The notes under the pieces were generated by a model. That model saw only the letters and a program-made list of their open reading frames with translations. It was not told the origin of the DNA and made no database searches. The position numbers and the translations under genes were made by a program. A stretch of DNA of 64,000 nt. Origin: Nitrospinaceae bacterium. Lineage in GTDB: Bacteria > Nitrospinota > Nitrospinia > Nitrospinales > Nitrospinaceae. Shown piece by piece: positions 1 through 8,782 of the stretch. The stretch covers positions 1 through 64,000 of the forward strand of contig JANQEK010000022.1 in assembly GCA_028278405.1 (NCBI GenBank). Reading direction: 5' to 3'. How positions within the stretch are numbered: the stretch's first letter is position 1; each line of letters starts with the position of its first letter.

Positions 1-146
1 TCCCCATAAAACGTATATTCTAGCGGGTAATGATTTAAAAAGCCTTAAGCCTTCGGGATTTAAGCAATCCGGGCTCACCCAGCGTATTCCGGGAAGCGGA
101 CGGTTACCAAAGGAGTTCCATTTTCAGAACCCATTAGGAGAACATT

Positions 147-494
147 ATGACGAAATTGAAGATACTGGGACTGCTGGGATTGTTGATGAGCCTGGCCCTT
201 TTGGTTCCAAGCGCCGTGCTGGCGGCGGATTCAATAAAAGCGGATCCCTGCGTGAAGCACAAAGATTTGGACCAGTTGAATCTCTGCCGCGCTTTTGAAA
301 TCGATAAAGCCAAAACAAAAGAACAAAAGAAGAACCGATATCAAAATAAAAATCACACCACATATTACTGTTCTCTAATCAAAGACCGGGAACTCCAAAA
401 ATACTGTTTTGCCGTAGCGAGTCAGACCAAATCCCAGTGTGCCAATCTGGTGGACCCCAATCTCGAAAAAAAATGTAACGCCAGAGTTAAGTAA
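147..494 (+). CDS. Small secreted cysteine-containing protein, unknown function
   Basis: A 115-residue product opens with a typical signal peptide: Lys-rich start, hydrophobic core at about 6-22, and likely cleavage after LA around residue 26. The mature part is about 89 residues, strongly basic, and carries six cysteines spread through it (DPC, NLC, YYC, KYC, SQC, KKC), which suggests up to three disulfides in the periplasm or outside the cell. A good ribosome site (AGGAG) sits 6 bp before the ATG. The gene stands alone and is followed directly by a strong rho-independent terminator. I do not recognise the family. Secretion is well supported and function is unknown. Confidence 0.75.
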   Translation: MTKLKILGLLGLLMSLALLVPSAVLAADSIKADPCVKHKDLDQLNLCRAFEIDKAKTKEQKKNRYQNKNHTTYYCSLIKDRELQKYCFAVASQTKSQCANLVDPNLEKKCNARVK

Positions 495-514
495 GCCATC
501 TTATTTTCATTCAC

Positions 515-545
515 GCCTGCCAGAAACCTCTGGCGGGCTTTTTTT
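515..545 (+). terminator. Rho-independent terminator of the small secreted gene
   Basis: A 10-bp GC-rich stem (GCCTGCCAGA with TCTGGCGGGC, one G-U pair) around an AACC loop is followed at once by seven T residues. It lies 20 bp after the stop codon of the secreted protein gene. About 255 bp follow before the next gene, in which I see no further gene. Confidence 0.9.
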
Positions 546-801
546 GCTGTTTTGCCTGATAACAAACCCCTCATTTTCCCATAAACGCTTAAACCTCGCG
601 GACGGCACCTCTCTCTGCTTGAATCGTGCGGTAAAACCCACTATCCTATTGTTAGTAAAGGGGTTATGATTTAGGCAAAAGATGCCCGCCCACAATTTTA
701 TTTACATCTTCTTTAAAATCATAATAATGTGTTGAACTTGCGGGTGGGATTGCAGAAAATGAGAGTGTAAGATTTCAAAACGCAACTCACGGGGTGGGAT
801 C

Positions 802-1317
802 ATGGATTCTTTGGACTATCACCAAATCAAAGGGTATTGCCGCGAAGCATTGGAAATTTCCGATGAGTACGGCGTACATGACGGTCTTTCCTATTTGATC
901 GGTGAAAAGTTTTGCCCTCTCATTGTTGCGCTGAAACAGGCTGAATCCAAGACCAAGTACCTGTACAACTCCGAAGAAGAAGACGCCATCTACAATCCAA
1001 CCGGCAAAAACGATTTGGAAGTTCAGGAAAACTATTCCCTGACCATAGAAAGCACTTATCAGAAATCCCTTGAACGTCTGGAAGATTTAAAACATTTACG
1101 GGATGACTTTATTTCCGAAATAAAAGAAGCGTTTGAGCTTACAGATATTCAGGAATTTCTGGAGTCCTACCCCCGGTTGGGCTTCAAAGACAAGAAACAA
1201 CCTTTTTGGGAGCAGGCTTTGGAGGAAGAAGACGCCGACAGCCTGGAAGTCGAGGACATTCTGTCAGAAGTCGACGATATCTTCATGGTCGAAGAAATCA
1301 AAAAGTACTTTTTCTGA
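802..1317 (+). CDS. Hypothetical acidic cytoplasmic protein
   Basis: A 171-residue protein with no signal peptide, membrane segment or recognisable domain. It is rich in Glu and Asp and looks mostly helical. The C-terminal third (EEEDADSLEVEDILSEVDD) is very acidic and ends in an aromatic KKYFF. A GGGGTGGG stretch just before the ATG may serve as a ribosome site. It stands between a terminator and a short membrane-protein reading frame. Base composition and codon use look like the neighbours, so it is probably a real gene. No function can be assigned. Confidence 0.65.
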   Translation: MDSLDYHQIKGYCREALEISDEYGVHDGLSYLIGEKFCPLIVALKQAESKTKYLYNSEEEDAIYNPTGKNDLEVQENYSLTIESTYQKSLERLEDLKHLRDDFISEIKEAFELTDIQEFLESYPRLGFKDKKQPFWEQALEEEDADSLEVEDILSEVDDIFMVEEIKKYFF

Positions 1318-1402
1318 TGTCCCTCCTTGGACCGGGAAACTCACCTCTCTTTTCGACGGGTCCTGCACTATACAGTTATCCACTTGAATTTCCCGTGACT
1401 CT

Positions 1403-1564
1403 ATGAAAACCAAACTGAATCAGAAAACTCGCCTGGTTGTTGCTTTTGTTATTCTCTGTGTGATGACTTTTGGGGTTTTGTTTACCGGCCCGGGTTTCGG
1501 ATTTGTCTGGCAGGTGGTGATCGCCTCAGGCCTGCTGTTTTTCCTGTTCTGGTTTATCACCTGA
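1403..1564 (+). CDS. Possible small membrane protein (53 aa)
   Basis: An open frame of 53 codons starts at ATG 1403. After a basic N-terminus (MKTKLNQKTR) come two hydrophobic stretches, at about 11-28 and 35-53, separated by GPGFGFVW. This is the profile of a two-segment inner-membrane protein. No convincing ribosome site precedes the start, and I know of no family for it. It ends one base before the stop codon of the converging coiled-coil gene. The call rests on the coherent membrane-protein character alone. Confidence 0.4.
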   Translation: MKTKLNQKTRLVVAFVILCVMTFGVLFTGPGFGFVWQVVIASGLLFFLFWFIT

Positions 1565-1565
1565 A

Positions 1566-2123
1566 CTATCGCATCAAAAATAAAATCGCCACACCAATCC
1601 CCGCCAGTACAGCGATACCCAAGCTGACCCAAACCAGTTGTTGAGACTTCGCCAGGCTGTCTCGCGTGCTTTCGCGGATATCCTTTAAAGAACCGCTCAC
1701 TTCTTCGTGAACCGCGTCCTTCAATTTGGCACGCAGCTCCACCATTCCCTGGGAGACCTGATCACGAACCGTCCCTTCCAGCGCGCCCAACAACTTCTGG
1801 TTCAGGGCATCTGACATTTTATCGATTTCATTGCGCACCGATTCCCGCGCTTCGTATTTTAATTCATCCATCTGGTGGCGAATCACATCCAACCGTTCCT
1901 GAATGATTTTCTCCAGCTTGGGTTCGATATTTTCCTGAATCCGTTCCAGGCTGTCGCGGGCATTCTGAATGGCTTCGTGGAGGCTTTCCTCGATCTCCTC
2001 CTCCAAGGCTTCCTTGCGCGATTCTACATGCTCGGACAATAACTCTGTTTTTTCTTTCAGCTCGGACAAAATCTTCAGCGTTTCCCGGGCCTTTTGTTCA
2101 TCTTCGGGTGAAAAGGTTGCCAT
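1566..2123 (-). CDS. Coiled-coil protein with C-terminal membrane anchor
   Basis: A 185-residue protein. Residues 5-155 are a nearly unbroken charged amphipathic helix with heptad-like spacing, rich in Glu, Lys, Arg and Leu and almost free of Pro. This resembles apolipoprotein- or methyl-accepting-type coiled coils. Residues about 164-184 (VWVSLGIAVLAGIGVAILFL) form a single hydrophobic segment followed by MR, so the protein is tail-anchored with its coiled coil probably in the cytoplasm. There is no enzymatic motif. It converges with the small membrane ORF, and the next gene, xerC, is divergent. The structural role is inferred from composition only. Confidence 0.65.
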   Translation of the reverse strand: MATFSPEDEQKARETLKILSELKEKTELLSEHVESRKEALEEEIEESLHEAIQNARDSLERIQENIEPKLEKIIQERLDVIRHQMDELKYEARESVRNEIDKMSDALNQKLLGALEGTVRDQVSQGMVELRAKLKDAVHEEVSGSLKDIRESTRDSLAKSQQLVWVSLGIAVLAGIGVAILFLMR

Positions 2124-2317
2124 AGCTCACTCGTTCAATAGGTTCGTCACTATTAGATGCGTTGTTTCGCTATCGATTCACGAAAAAATAGTGTTTCTTT
2201 CAAAATCATACTCCATTTCCCGATAAAAGTATTCTGTTGGCTCTTCAAGGGGCGTTTCTTGACAACCGCCACCCGCCAAGTTAAAGTCTATAATGGATTG
2301 ATTCTAAAGGGGCTTTC

Positions 2318-3265
2318 TTGAAAAAGCACATCGAAAAATTCAAAACTCATCTCGTTGCGGAAAAAAACGCTTCAGAAAACACGGTGGCCGGTTACCTCAA
2401 CGATCTCCGCCAGTTCTCCCAATTTCTGAAAAAAACCGGGCACGCGTGCAACTCGAAAGGTGTTGTAGACATCACCCTGATCGACCGACTGGCGGTGCGC
2501 TCTTATTTGGTTCACTTGCATGACCGGGACCTTACCGGAGCCACCATGAGCCGGAAATTGTCTTCGCTTAGTTCGTTTTTGAAATTTCTGTGCCGGGAAG
2601 GCCATCTAGAGAACAATGTTGCCAAATCCATACCCGCTCCAAAAAAGGAAAACTATCTTCCATCCTTTTTGTCTGTGGACGACATCTTCCGCCTGTTGGA
2701 TTTGCCGGAATCGAACACTTATATCGGAGCACGGGATTGCGCCATCCTGGAAATGTTTTACAGCACCGGGATGCGGATCAGCGAACTGGTCACACTGCAG
2801 ATGGAGTTTGTGAATCTCAAAAACCAGAAAGTCCGGGTTCTGGGAAAAGGAAAAAAGGAACGTTGGTTGCCCTTGGGAGAAAAAGCCATCGCTGCTCTGA
2901 CCCGTTACTTGAATCATAGAGAAACGTTAATACGGAAGATAAAACCGGATCCACTCCCGTCCGCAATATTTTTAAATACACGCGGAAACGGCTTAACCTC
3001 CCGGGGAGTTCGAAAAATCGTTGGGAAATATCTGGATCAACTGGTTTCGGGACGCCATTCACCGCACTCCATCCGCCATTCTTTCGCCACCCACCTGCTG
3101 GAAGGCGGGGCCGATCTGCGAACGATTCAGGAAATGTTGGGCCATGCCAGCCTGTCAACCACACAAAAGTACACGCACCTGACTGTCGACCGGTTGATTG
3201 AAACCTACGATCAGGCTCACCCTCGCGCGCAACACGCCAAGCCTCTGTCATCCAAACAATCTTGA
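2318..3265 (+). CDS. xerC: Tyrosine site-specific recombinase, XerC/XerD type
   Basis: A 315-residue recombinase that resolves chromosome dimers at dif. The N-terminal SAM-like DNA-binding domain (about 1-90) begins KKHIEKFKTHLVAEKNAS. The catalytic domain (about 110-300) holds the family residues: Arg in TGMRISEL, Lys in GKGKKERW, HSIRHSFATHLLEGG with His and Arg, GHASLSTTQ, and the nucleophile Tyr in KYTHL. The start codon is TTG. The only ATGs lie further inside and would cut the SAM-like domain. Placement just before hslVU recalls the xerC-hslV-hslU order of many bacteria, although an oppositely oriented gene intervenes here. XerC rather than XerD is inferred from that context. Confidence 0.88.
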   Translation: MKKHIEKFKTHLVAEKNASENTVAGYLNDLRQFSQFLKKTGHACNSKGVVDITLIDRLAVRSYLVHLHDRDLTGATMSRKLSSLSSFLKFLCREGHLENNVAKSIPAPKKENYLPSFLSVDDIFRLLDLPESNTYIGARDCAILEMFYSTGMRISELVTLQMEFVNLKNQKVRVLGKGKKERWLPLGEKAIAALTRYLNHRETLIRKIKPDPLPSAIFLNTRGNGLTSRGVRKIVGKYLDQLVSGRHSPHSIRHSFATHLLEGGADLRTIQEMLGHASLSTTQKYTHLTVDRLIETYDQAHPRAQHAKPLSSKQS

Positions 3266-3268
3266 AAC

Positions 3269-3311
3269 AAAAAAAATCCCAGACCTTTCGTTGAAATCGA
3301 AAGGCCTGGGA
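3269..3311 (-). terminator. Terminator for the minus-strand secreted protein gene
   Basis: A 14-bp inverted repeat (TCCCAGACCTTTCG with CGAAAGGCCTGGGA, one mismatch) encloses a 7-nt loop. On the minus strand it is followed by a run of eight T residues, just after the stop codon of the 3335-3823 gene. The plus side has no T-run, so it serves the minus-strand gene better than xerC. Confidence 0.85.
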
Positions 3312-3334
3312 CTGAAATCAGAAAAAAGAAAAAA

Positions 3335-3823
3335 CTATTCCATATTAAAAGTGGTCATGATTCCATCAAATACAGGATCATACTCTCTACCTGAATCTCT
3401 TCTAGAAGTAGCGACAACCACCACCTTTTTCCCATTTGGGTTTTCGAAAAAGTAAAATGTCTGGGTGAGCTGCAAATTATTAAACTCGGTGTCGGCGATG
3501 AGCTTAACTCCCTTATGACTTTTAGCGAGAAACGGTCCTTCGCTGACTTTTTTTGCATTCATCAGTTTCTTAACCTGCATGTAACTCAACTGGACATATG
3601 TGTCCATGGGCCCATTATAATTGTCTTCCTGGATATTGATATTGGGCGTAAAGTCATTGACACGGGTGCCATATAATCCCTTGTACGGCGATCCACGAAA
3701 ATCACTTACCTTCCAGCCGGCTGGGGGTTCTACCGAATAACCGCCGCCCAATTCCTCCGCAGAAACGGTTATCGGTAAACTGAGAAGCAGAGTAATAAAG
3801 AAAAAACTTGTCCACCTTTTCAT
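3335..3823 (-). CDS. Secreted PsbP/DUF1795-like protein
   Basis: A 162-residue protein with a clear signal peptide (basic MKRW, hydrophobic core, cleavage near VSA-EE at 22). The mature part starts with GYSVEPPAGWK, the typical opening of small periplasmic PsbP-like or DUF1795-like domains (amphipathic strand, P-x-GW). It continues with alternating beta strands and a FYFFENPNGKKVVVVATS segment. A very strong ribosome site (AGGAGGAG) precedes the ATG. It is a single-gene unit with its own terminator. Assignment is by fold-like features only. The biological role is unknown. Confidence 0.6.
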   Translation of the reverse strand: MKRWTSFFFITLLLSLPITVSAEELGGGYSVEPPAGWKVSDFRGSPYKGLYGTRVNDFTPNINIQEDNYNGPMDTYVQLSYMQVKKLMNAKKVSEGPFLAKSHKGVKLIADTEFNNLQLTQTFYFFENPNGKKVVVVATSRRDSGREYDPVFDGIMTTFNME

Positions 3824-4108
3824 AAAAAATCTCCTCCTGATACTTTTCTTGGCCCTTCAGGACCAGCCCCCCATCATTCATAATCGGCCCCTTTTCCTTA
3901 GAAAGCAGCAATCACGCCGGGGCAATGAATACAAACTATAGGCTATGTAAAATAGTATAAGATCGCATGCGCTTATAGTATAGTGAAAAGGATTCATTTC
4001 TGATGCGCCGGGATGACTGCTGGCAAACATGTAAGTATCTGATTAAAAATAAGTAATGGCAGAAACCCTGAACATGAAAATTGGCGTCCAAAGGGGTAAA
4101 ATAACTCA

Positions 4109-4651
4109 ATGAGCAAGCAACCCGAAATGCACGGCACCACTATACTGGTGGTCCGGACACAGGGAAAAGTTGCAGTCGGTGGAGATGGTCAAGTTTCTCT
4201 CGGCAACACTGTCATGAAGCACACTGCCAGCAAGGTTCGCCGGATGTATAAGGATAAAATCATCGGCGGCTTTGCCGGAGGAACCGCTGATGCCTTTGCC
4301 CTGTTCGCACGGTTCGAAGAAAAACTGGAAAAATACAACGGTAACCTGGCACGCTCGGCGGTGGAACTGGCTAAGGACTGGCGCACTGACAAACTGCTTC
4401 GACGCCTCGAAGCCATGCTGGTGGTGGTCGATGAAGAAAAGTCGTTTTTAATTTCAGGCACCGGCGACGTGATCGAACCGGACGACGGCATCATGGGAAT
4501 CGGTTCGGGCGGCATGTTTGCCCAGGCCGCCGCGCAAGCCCTGGCAACACACACGGATATGGGAGCCCGGCAGATCGTGGAAGAGGCTATGAAAATCGCC
4601 GGATCCATTTGCATCTATACCAACTCGAACCTCACGATTGAGGAACTGTAA
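4109..4651 (+). CDS. hslV: ATP-dependent protease subunit HslV
   Basis: The 180-residue threonine peptidase of the HslVU (ClpQY) proteasome-like protease, which degrades misfolded and regulatory proteins in the cytoplasm. The sequence HGTTILVVR places the catalytic Thr at residue 10, after a nine-residue leader that must be removed. The following strands ([23 protein letters not shown]) and [12 protein letters not shown] are diagnostic for HslV. Length is typical. An AAAGGGG ribosome site lies before the ATG. The hslU start follows the stop codon by 3 bp, so the two subunits are co-translated. Confidence 0.97.
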   Translation: MSKQPEMHGTTILVVRTQGKVAVGGDGQVSLGNTVMKHTASKVRRMYKDKIIGGFAGGTADAFALFARFEEKLEKYNGNLARSAVELAKDWRTDKLLRRLEAMLVVVDEEKSFLISGTGDVIEPDDGIMGIGSGGMFAQAAAQALATHTDMGARQIVEEAMKIAGSICIYTNSNLTIEEL

Positions 4652-4654
4652 TTT

Positions 4655-6067
4655 ATGGAACAGGCAGTTGAAATACCGAAGACCCCCAAACAGTCCCGCA
4701 AGGATTTTATGGCATCACTGACTCCGAAGAAAATCGTCAGCGAACTGGACAACTTTATCGTCGGCCAGGAGAAAGCCAAACGAGCGGTGGCTATCGCGCT
4801 GCGCAACCGGTGGCGTCGGCAGCAACTTCCGGACAACATGCGCGACGAAGTAGCGCCTAAGAATATCCTCATGATCGGTCCCACCGGGGTCGGCAAAACG
4901 GAAATCGCCCGGCGGCTGGCCAAACTAGCTCAATCTCCTTTCGTCAAGGTCGAAGCTTCTAAATACACCGAGGTCGGTTATGTTGGACGGGATGTCGAAT
5001 CGATGGTGCGCGATCTGGTGGAGTTGACCAAACGAATGGTTCAGCAGGAAATGGAAGAGGATGTTCAGGAAAAAGCCAGGGAATATGCTGAAGAGCGCCT
5101 GTTGGATATTCTTCTTCCTCCACACCCCAGCCACGATTCGCCGGAAAACCGGGAGTTCGCATCCGATTCACTGGGCAAACAGCAATACGAACAAACGCGG
5201 GAGAAGTTCCGGGGATATCTGCATGAAGGACGGTTCGAGGACCGAATGGTGGAAATTGAGATCGAAGAAAAGTCCGGGCCGATGATGGAGGTCATCTCTC
5301 CTCCCGGAATGGAGGACATGGACAGCAACATCAAGGATATGCTCGGGAACCTGATGCCCAAAAAAGTAAAGAATAAAAAAATGAAAGTGCCCGATGCATT
5401 GAAGGTTCTTATCCAACAGGAAGCGGAAAACCTGATCGACCCCGACAAAGTTATACAGAATGCCATTGACCGGGCTCAACAAAGCGGGATTATTTTTATC
5501 GACGAGATTGACAAGATCACCGGCAGACAAAGCATGCAGGGGCCGGATGTATCCCGGGAAGGGGTGCAACGCGACCTACTCCCGATCGTCGAAGGCTCCA
5601 GTATTAATACCAAATACGGAATCGTTAAAACCGATCACATCCTGTTCATCGCGGCCGGCGCGTTTCATGCATCCAAACCGTCCGATCTGATCCCGGAGTT
5701 CCAGGGACGGTTTCCGATCCGCGTGGAGTTAGAATCGTTGACTGAAAACGATTTTTACCGCATTCTGACGGAACCGGACAACGCGTTGATCAAGCAGTAC
5801 GCCGCTCTCCTGGGAACGGAGGACGTTCATTTAGTTTTTGAAGATGACGCCATCCATGAAATTGCCCGGATGTCTGCACACGTCAACGAGCGGACCGAAA
5901 ACATCGGGGCGCGGAGACTCCAGACCGTTCTGGAAAAACTTCTGGAGAGCGTTTCGTTTGACGCACCGGATATGAAAAACCAGAAATACGGAATCGATGC
6001 CGCCATCGTTCGGGAAAAAATGAAAGATATTATCGAAAACGAAGATTTGAGCCGCTACATCCTTTAA
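4655..6067 (+). CDS. hslU: ATPase subunit HslU of the HslVU protease
   Basis: A 470-residue AAA+ unfoldase that feeds substrates to HslV. It has GPTGVGKT (Walker A, about 75-82), a long central I-domain (about 120-260, charged, with a Met-rich segment), Walker [10 protein letters not shown], the sensor region and the C-terminal LSRYIL tail that inserts into HslV and activates it. Length fits the family. It follows hslV by 3 bp and precedes argB by 9 bp, so the three genes form one operon. No promoter specific to hslU is visible. Confidence 0.97.
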   Translation: MEQAVEIPKTPKQSRKDFMASLTPKKIVSELDNFIVGQEKAKRAVAIALRNRWRRQQLPDNMRDEVAPKNILMIGPTGVGKTEIARRLAKLAQSPFVKVEASKYTEVGYVGRDVESMVRDLVELTKRMVQQEMEEDVQEKAREYAEERLLDILLPPHPSHDSPENREFASDSLGKQQYEQTREKFRGYLHEGRFEDRMVEIEIEEKSGPMMEVISPPGMEDMDSNIKDMLGNLMPKKVKNKKMKVPDALKVLIQQEAENLIDPDKVIQNAIDRAQQSGIIFIDEIDKITGRQSMQGPDVSREGVQRDLLPIVEGSSINTKYGIVKTDHILFIAAGAFHASKPSDLIPEFQGRFPIRVELESLTENDFYRILTEPDNALIKQYAALLGTEDVHLVFEDDAIHEIARMSAHVNERTENIGARRLQTVLEKLLESVSFDAPDMKNQKYGIDAAIVREKMKDIIENEDLSRYIL

Positions 6068-6076
6068 ACCCAAAAC

Positions 6077-6964
6077 ATGAAAAAAAGCATTCAGAAAGCG
6101 GAAGTCCTGATCGAAGCGCTTCCCTTTATCAAAAAATTCTACAACAAGACCATTGTCATCAAATACGGCGGTAATGCCATGGTGTCCGACGAGTTGAAGG
6201 ATAACTTCGCTCTGGACGTGGTGATGATGAAGTACATTGGCATCAATCCCGTCATTGTGCACGGCGGCGGACCGCAGATCGGCAAAACACTGGAGCTGTT
6301 CGGCATTCAATCCAAGTTTGTCGACGGCCAGCGCGTCACCAGTGAAGAAATGATCGACGTGGTGGAAATGGTGCTGGGCGGTAAAATCAATAAGGACATC
6401 GTTTCCCTCATCAACCGGCACGGCGGCAACGCAGTCGGCATTACCGGCAAGGACGGCGATTTGGTTCAGGCCAAACGTTCCCGCAGCAAAGTTAAAAAAT
6501 GTCCCGAAACCAACCGACCGGAAATCATAGACCTCGGTTTGGTGGGAGACATCAGACAGGTTAACGCCAATATCCTTAACACCCTCGACCGGGATGAGTT
6601 TATCCCTGTCATCGCTCCAATTGGCAAGGGAGAAAAAGGCGAAACGTTGAACATCAATGCCGATTTCGTCGCTTCCCGAATAGCCGGAGCCCTGAAAGCG
6701 GAAAAACTGTTGTTGATGACCGATATCGAAGGCGTTAAAGACAAGAACGGCAAACTCATTACCGGGCTGACCCGCAAGGACGCACAGAAACTGATCAAGT
6801 CCAAGATCATCAAGGACGGCATGCTGCCCAAAGTGAACTGCTGCCTCGACGCGCTCAAGGAAGGTGTGGCTAAAACCCATATCGTCGACGGCCGGGTAAA
6901 ACACGCCGTTCTACTGGAAATGTTCACCCAGGCCGGGGTCGGCACACAGATTACAGAAAAGTAA
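6077..6964 (+). CDS. argB: N-acetylglutamate kinase
   Basis: A 295-residue kinase that phosphorylates N-acetyl-L-glutamate in the arginine pathway. The amino acid kinase fold shows [21 protein letters not shown], the DGDLV region, and [29 protein letters not shown]. An N-terminal helix before the first strand (about 1-25) matches the arginine-inhibitable hexameric type, as in Thermotoga and Pseudomonas. Feedback inhibition by arginine is therefore likely but inferred. It lies 9 bp after hslU, an association with protein quality control rather than with other arg genes. Confidence 0.95.
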   Translation: MKKSIQKAEVLIEALPFIKKFYNKTIVIKYGGNAMVSDELKDNFALDVVMMKYIGINPVIVHGGGPQIGKTLELFGIQSKFVDGQRVTSEEMIDVVEMVLGGKINKDIVSLINRHGGNAVGITGKDGDLVQAKRSRSKVKKCPETNRPEIIDLGLVGDIRQVNANILNTLDRDEFIPVIAPIGKGEKGETLNINADFVASRIAGALKAEKLLLMTDIEGVKDKNGKLITGLTRKDAQKLIKSKIIKDGMLPKVNCCLDALKEGVAKTHIVDGRVKHAVLLEMFTQAGVGTQITEK

Positions 6965-6984
6965 TTGCACCCTGCCTCAAAGAT

Positions 6985-7011
6985 GTCACCTTGAGCCTGT
7001 CGAAGGGCGAC
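6985..7011. repeat. Imperfect palindrome resembling a common dispersed repeat
   Basis: Between argB and hrcA lies GTCACCTTGAGCCTGTCGAA and then GGGCGAC. The two ends form an imperfect inverted repeat. The core (TTGAGCCTGTCGAAGGG) resembles an intergenic repeat found in many copies in several bacterial phyla, as far as I recall. Only one copy is seen in this window. Confidence 0.45.
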
Positions 7012-7083
7012 GGTTGACTTCCATTACAGACCTTGCTAGTTTTAGATTGATAACCACGCTCAACCCTTATATATTCAATAGTT

Positions 7084-8142
7084 ATGAATCAAGTACTGCT
7101 TGACGACAGAAGCCGGACCATTTTGCTGGAGACGATCAACGATTTTGTGGCCACCGCCGAACCGGTGGGATCACGCACGCTCTCCAAAAAATTGTCGAAA
7201 CGCTTGAGTCCCGCAACCATCCGCAACGTGATGGCGGACCTCGAAGAATTGGGCTATTTGTATCAACCCCACACCTCCGCAGGCCGCGTGCCGACGGACC
7301 GGGGCTACCGTTACTTCGTCAATCAGATTCTCCAGGCGCAGAAACTGCAACCGGTTGCGCCGCTCGTTAGCAGCCCCCAACCCTATAGCGACAGTGAAAC
7401 GCTGGAGGAAGTGCTGGGCTCGGCTTGCAGTCTGTTATCGCAAAATTCCCATCAGACCGGATTGGTGATGACTCTCGGTTTCTGGAACCTGTCGCTCAAA
7501 CACATCGAGTTCATGCGTATCGAAGGCAAACGCGTGCTGGCTGTTTTCATTTCAGAAATGGGCGTGGTGAAGAAAAAAGTGGTTCGCCTTAAAGAAGAGG
7601 TTCCACAGGACAACCTGACTGCTCTCGCCGCATACCTGAACGAGGAGTTTGCCGGCGATTCTCTGAATTCCATTCAGGCCGAACTTCGCCGCCGCATGCA
7701 AACCGAAAAAGAGCATCACGACCAGTTGATGAAGAAAGCCAACGAACTATGGAGCAAAATGTTCGCTGATGGAGAAGAAGACGGTGAACTGTTGATCGAA
7801 GGGGTAGCCCATATGCTGGATCAACCCGAATTTTCCGCCGACCTGGAAAATATGAAAAAACTCATGAAAACGGTTGAGGAAAAAAACAAACTCATCAAGC
7901 TGCTGGATTTGTGTATGAAACAAAACGGCCTGAGCATCATCATCGGCGAAGAAAATGCTGAAGAGGAAATGCAAGCAGGTAGTCTGATCGCGCAAAGCTA
8001 CCGGCTGGACGACCAGAACATCGGTACCCTGGCGATTTTCGGTCCGAAACGCATGGACTACCAGAAAATCATTGGCATCGTCAATTCCACCGCCAACAAC
8101 GTTTCACAAATCCTGTCGAGCAAACGGTATAAAGGAGCATAA
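7084..8142 (+). CDS. hrcA: Heat-inducible transcription repressor HrcA
   Basis: A 352-residue repressor of chaperone operons that binds CIRCE operators. The N-terminal winged helix (about 1-80) has the family signatures LSPATIRNVMADLEELGYLYQPHTSAGRVPTD. The GAF-like and dimerisation parts follow, ending GIVNSTANNVSQILSSKRYK. It begins a heat-shock operon and is followed by grpE 8 bp later. I looked for the CIRCE inverted repeat (TTAGCACTC-N9-GAGTGCTAA) in the 119 bp upstream and did not find it, so self-repression is not supported here. Confidence 0.95.
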   Translation: MNQVLLDDRSRTILLETINDFVATAEPVGSRTLSKKLSKRLSPATIRNVMADLEELGYLYQPHTSAGRVPTDRGYRYFVNQILQAQKLQPVAPLVSSPQPYSDSETLEEVLGSACSLLSQNSHQTGLVMTLGFWNLSLKHIEFMRIEGKRVLAVFISEMGVVKKKVVRLKEEVPQDNLTALAAYLNEEFAGDSLNSIQAELRRRMQTEKEHHDQLMKKANELWSKMFADGEEDGELLIEGVAHMLDQPEFSADLENMKKLMKTVEEKNKLIKLLDLCMKQNGLSIIIGEENAEEEMQAGSLIAQSYRLDDQNIGTLAIFGPKRMDYQKIIGIVNSTANNVSQILSSKRYKGA

Positions 8143-8150
8143 CTCGATAC

Positions 8151-8771
8151 ATGAGCAAGAAGAAAAAGATAAAAATAGAAACTGAAGACGAAGAAATTTC
8201 TGAAAATGAATCCGCCGAAGTTGAAGAAACCCCCGTCGCCGAAATCGTAGAGGAAGAGGAAGGTCCGTCGGAACTCGAACAGGCGCAACAGGAAGCGAAA
8301 GATCTCCGCGATGAAATGCTTCGGATGCGGGCCGAAACGGAAAATCTCCGCAAACGCCTGCAAAAGGAAAAACAAGACAGCATTCAATTTGCCAACGAGC
8401 GGCTCATCAGGCAATTGATTCCAATTTACGAAAATCTGGACCGCGCCCTGAAAGCACCCGACACCAACGTTGAAAGCCTGAAGGAAGGTGTAAAACTGAC
8501 TTCCGACCAGGTTCTCGCACTTTTCAAGAAGGAAAATGTGGAACCTATCAAGGCGGTCGGTGAACCTTTCGATCCTTCAATCCACGAAGTACTGAGCCAG
8601 ATGGAGTCGAACGATCACGACGAAAATACCGTCATCGAAGAATATTCGAAAGGTTACCTCATGAACGGCCGCGTCCTTCTACCCTCCAAGGTGGTCACCT
8701 CCAAAAAACCGCAAAACGAGGAACCGGACGACAAGGACAACGCCTCCGCTGAAGCCGAAGCCAAGGCCTGA
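8151..8771 (+). CDS. grpE: Nucleotide exchange factor GrpE
   Basis: A 206-residue DnaK cochaperone. A disordered acidic N-terminus (about 1-45) leads into the long coiled-coil helix (RDEMLRMRAETENLRKRLQKEK). The C-terminal beta domain carries FDPSIHEVLSQMES and YLMNGRVLLPSKVVTS, close to the family pattern G-x-x-F-D-P-x-x-H. The tail is again acidic and Ala-rich. It follows hrcA by 8 bp. Unusually, dnaK and dnaJ do not follow. mutM starts 11 bp downstream. Confidence 0.95.
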   Translation: MSKKKKIKIETEDEEISENESAEVEETPVAEIVEEEEGPSELEQAQQEAKDLRDEMLRMRAETENLRKRLQKEKQDSIQFANERLIRQLIPIYENLDRALKAPDTNVESLKEGVKLTSDQVLALFKKENVEPIKAVGEPFDPSIHEVLSQMESNDHDENTVIEEYSKGYLMNGRVLLPSKVVTSKKPQNEEPDDKDNASAEAEAKA

Positions 8772-8782
8772 CCGAAAGGCCC

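Noticed and set aside
5831-6904. 357-codon minus-strand frame over hslU and argB
   Set aside because: Spans two well-supported genes on the other strand; shadow.
6965-7083. CIRCE operator upstream of hrcA
   Set aside because: No TTAGCACTC/GAGTGCTAA dyad or close variant is present in this stretch.
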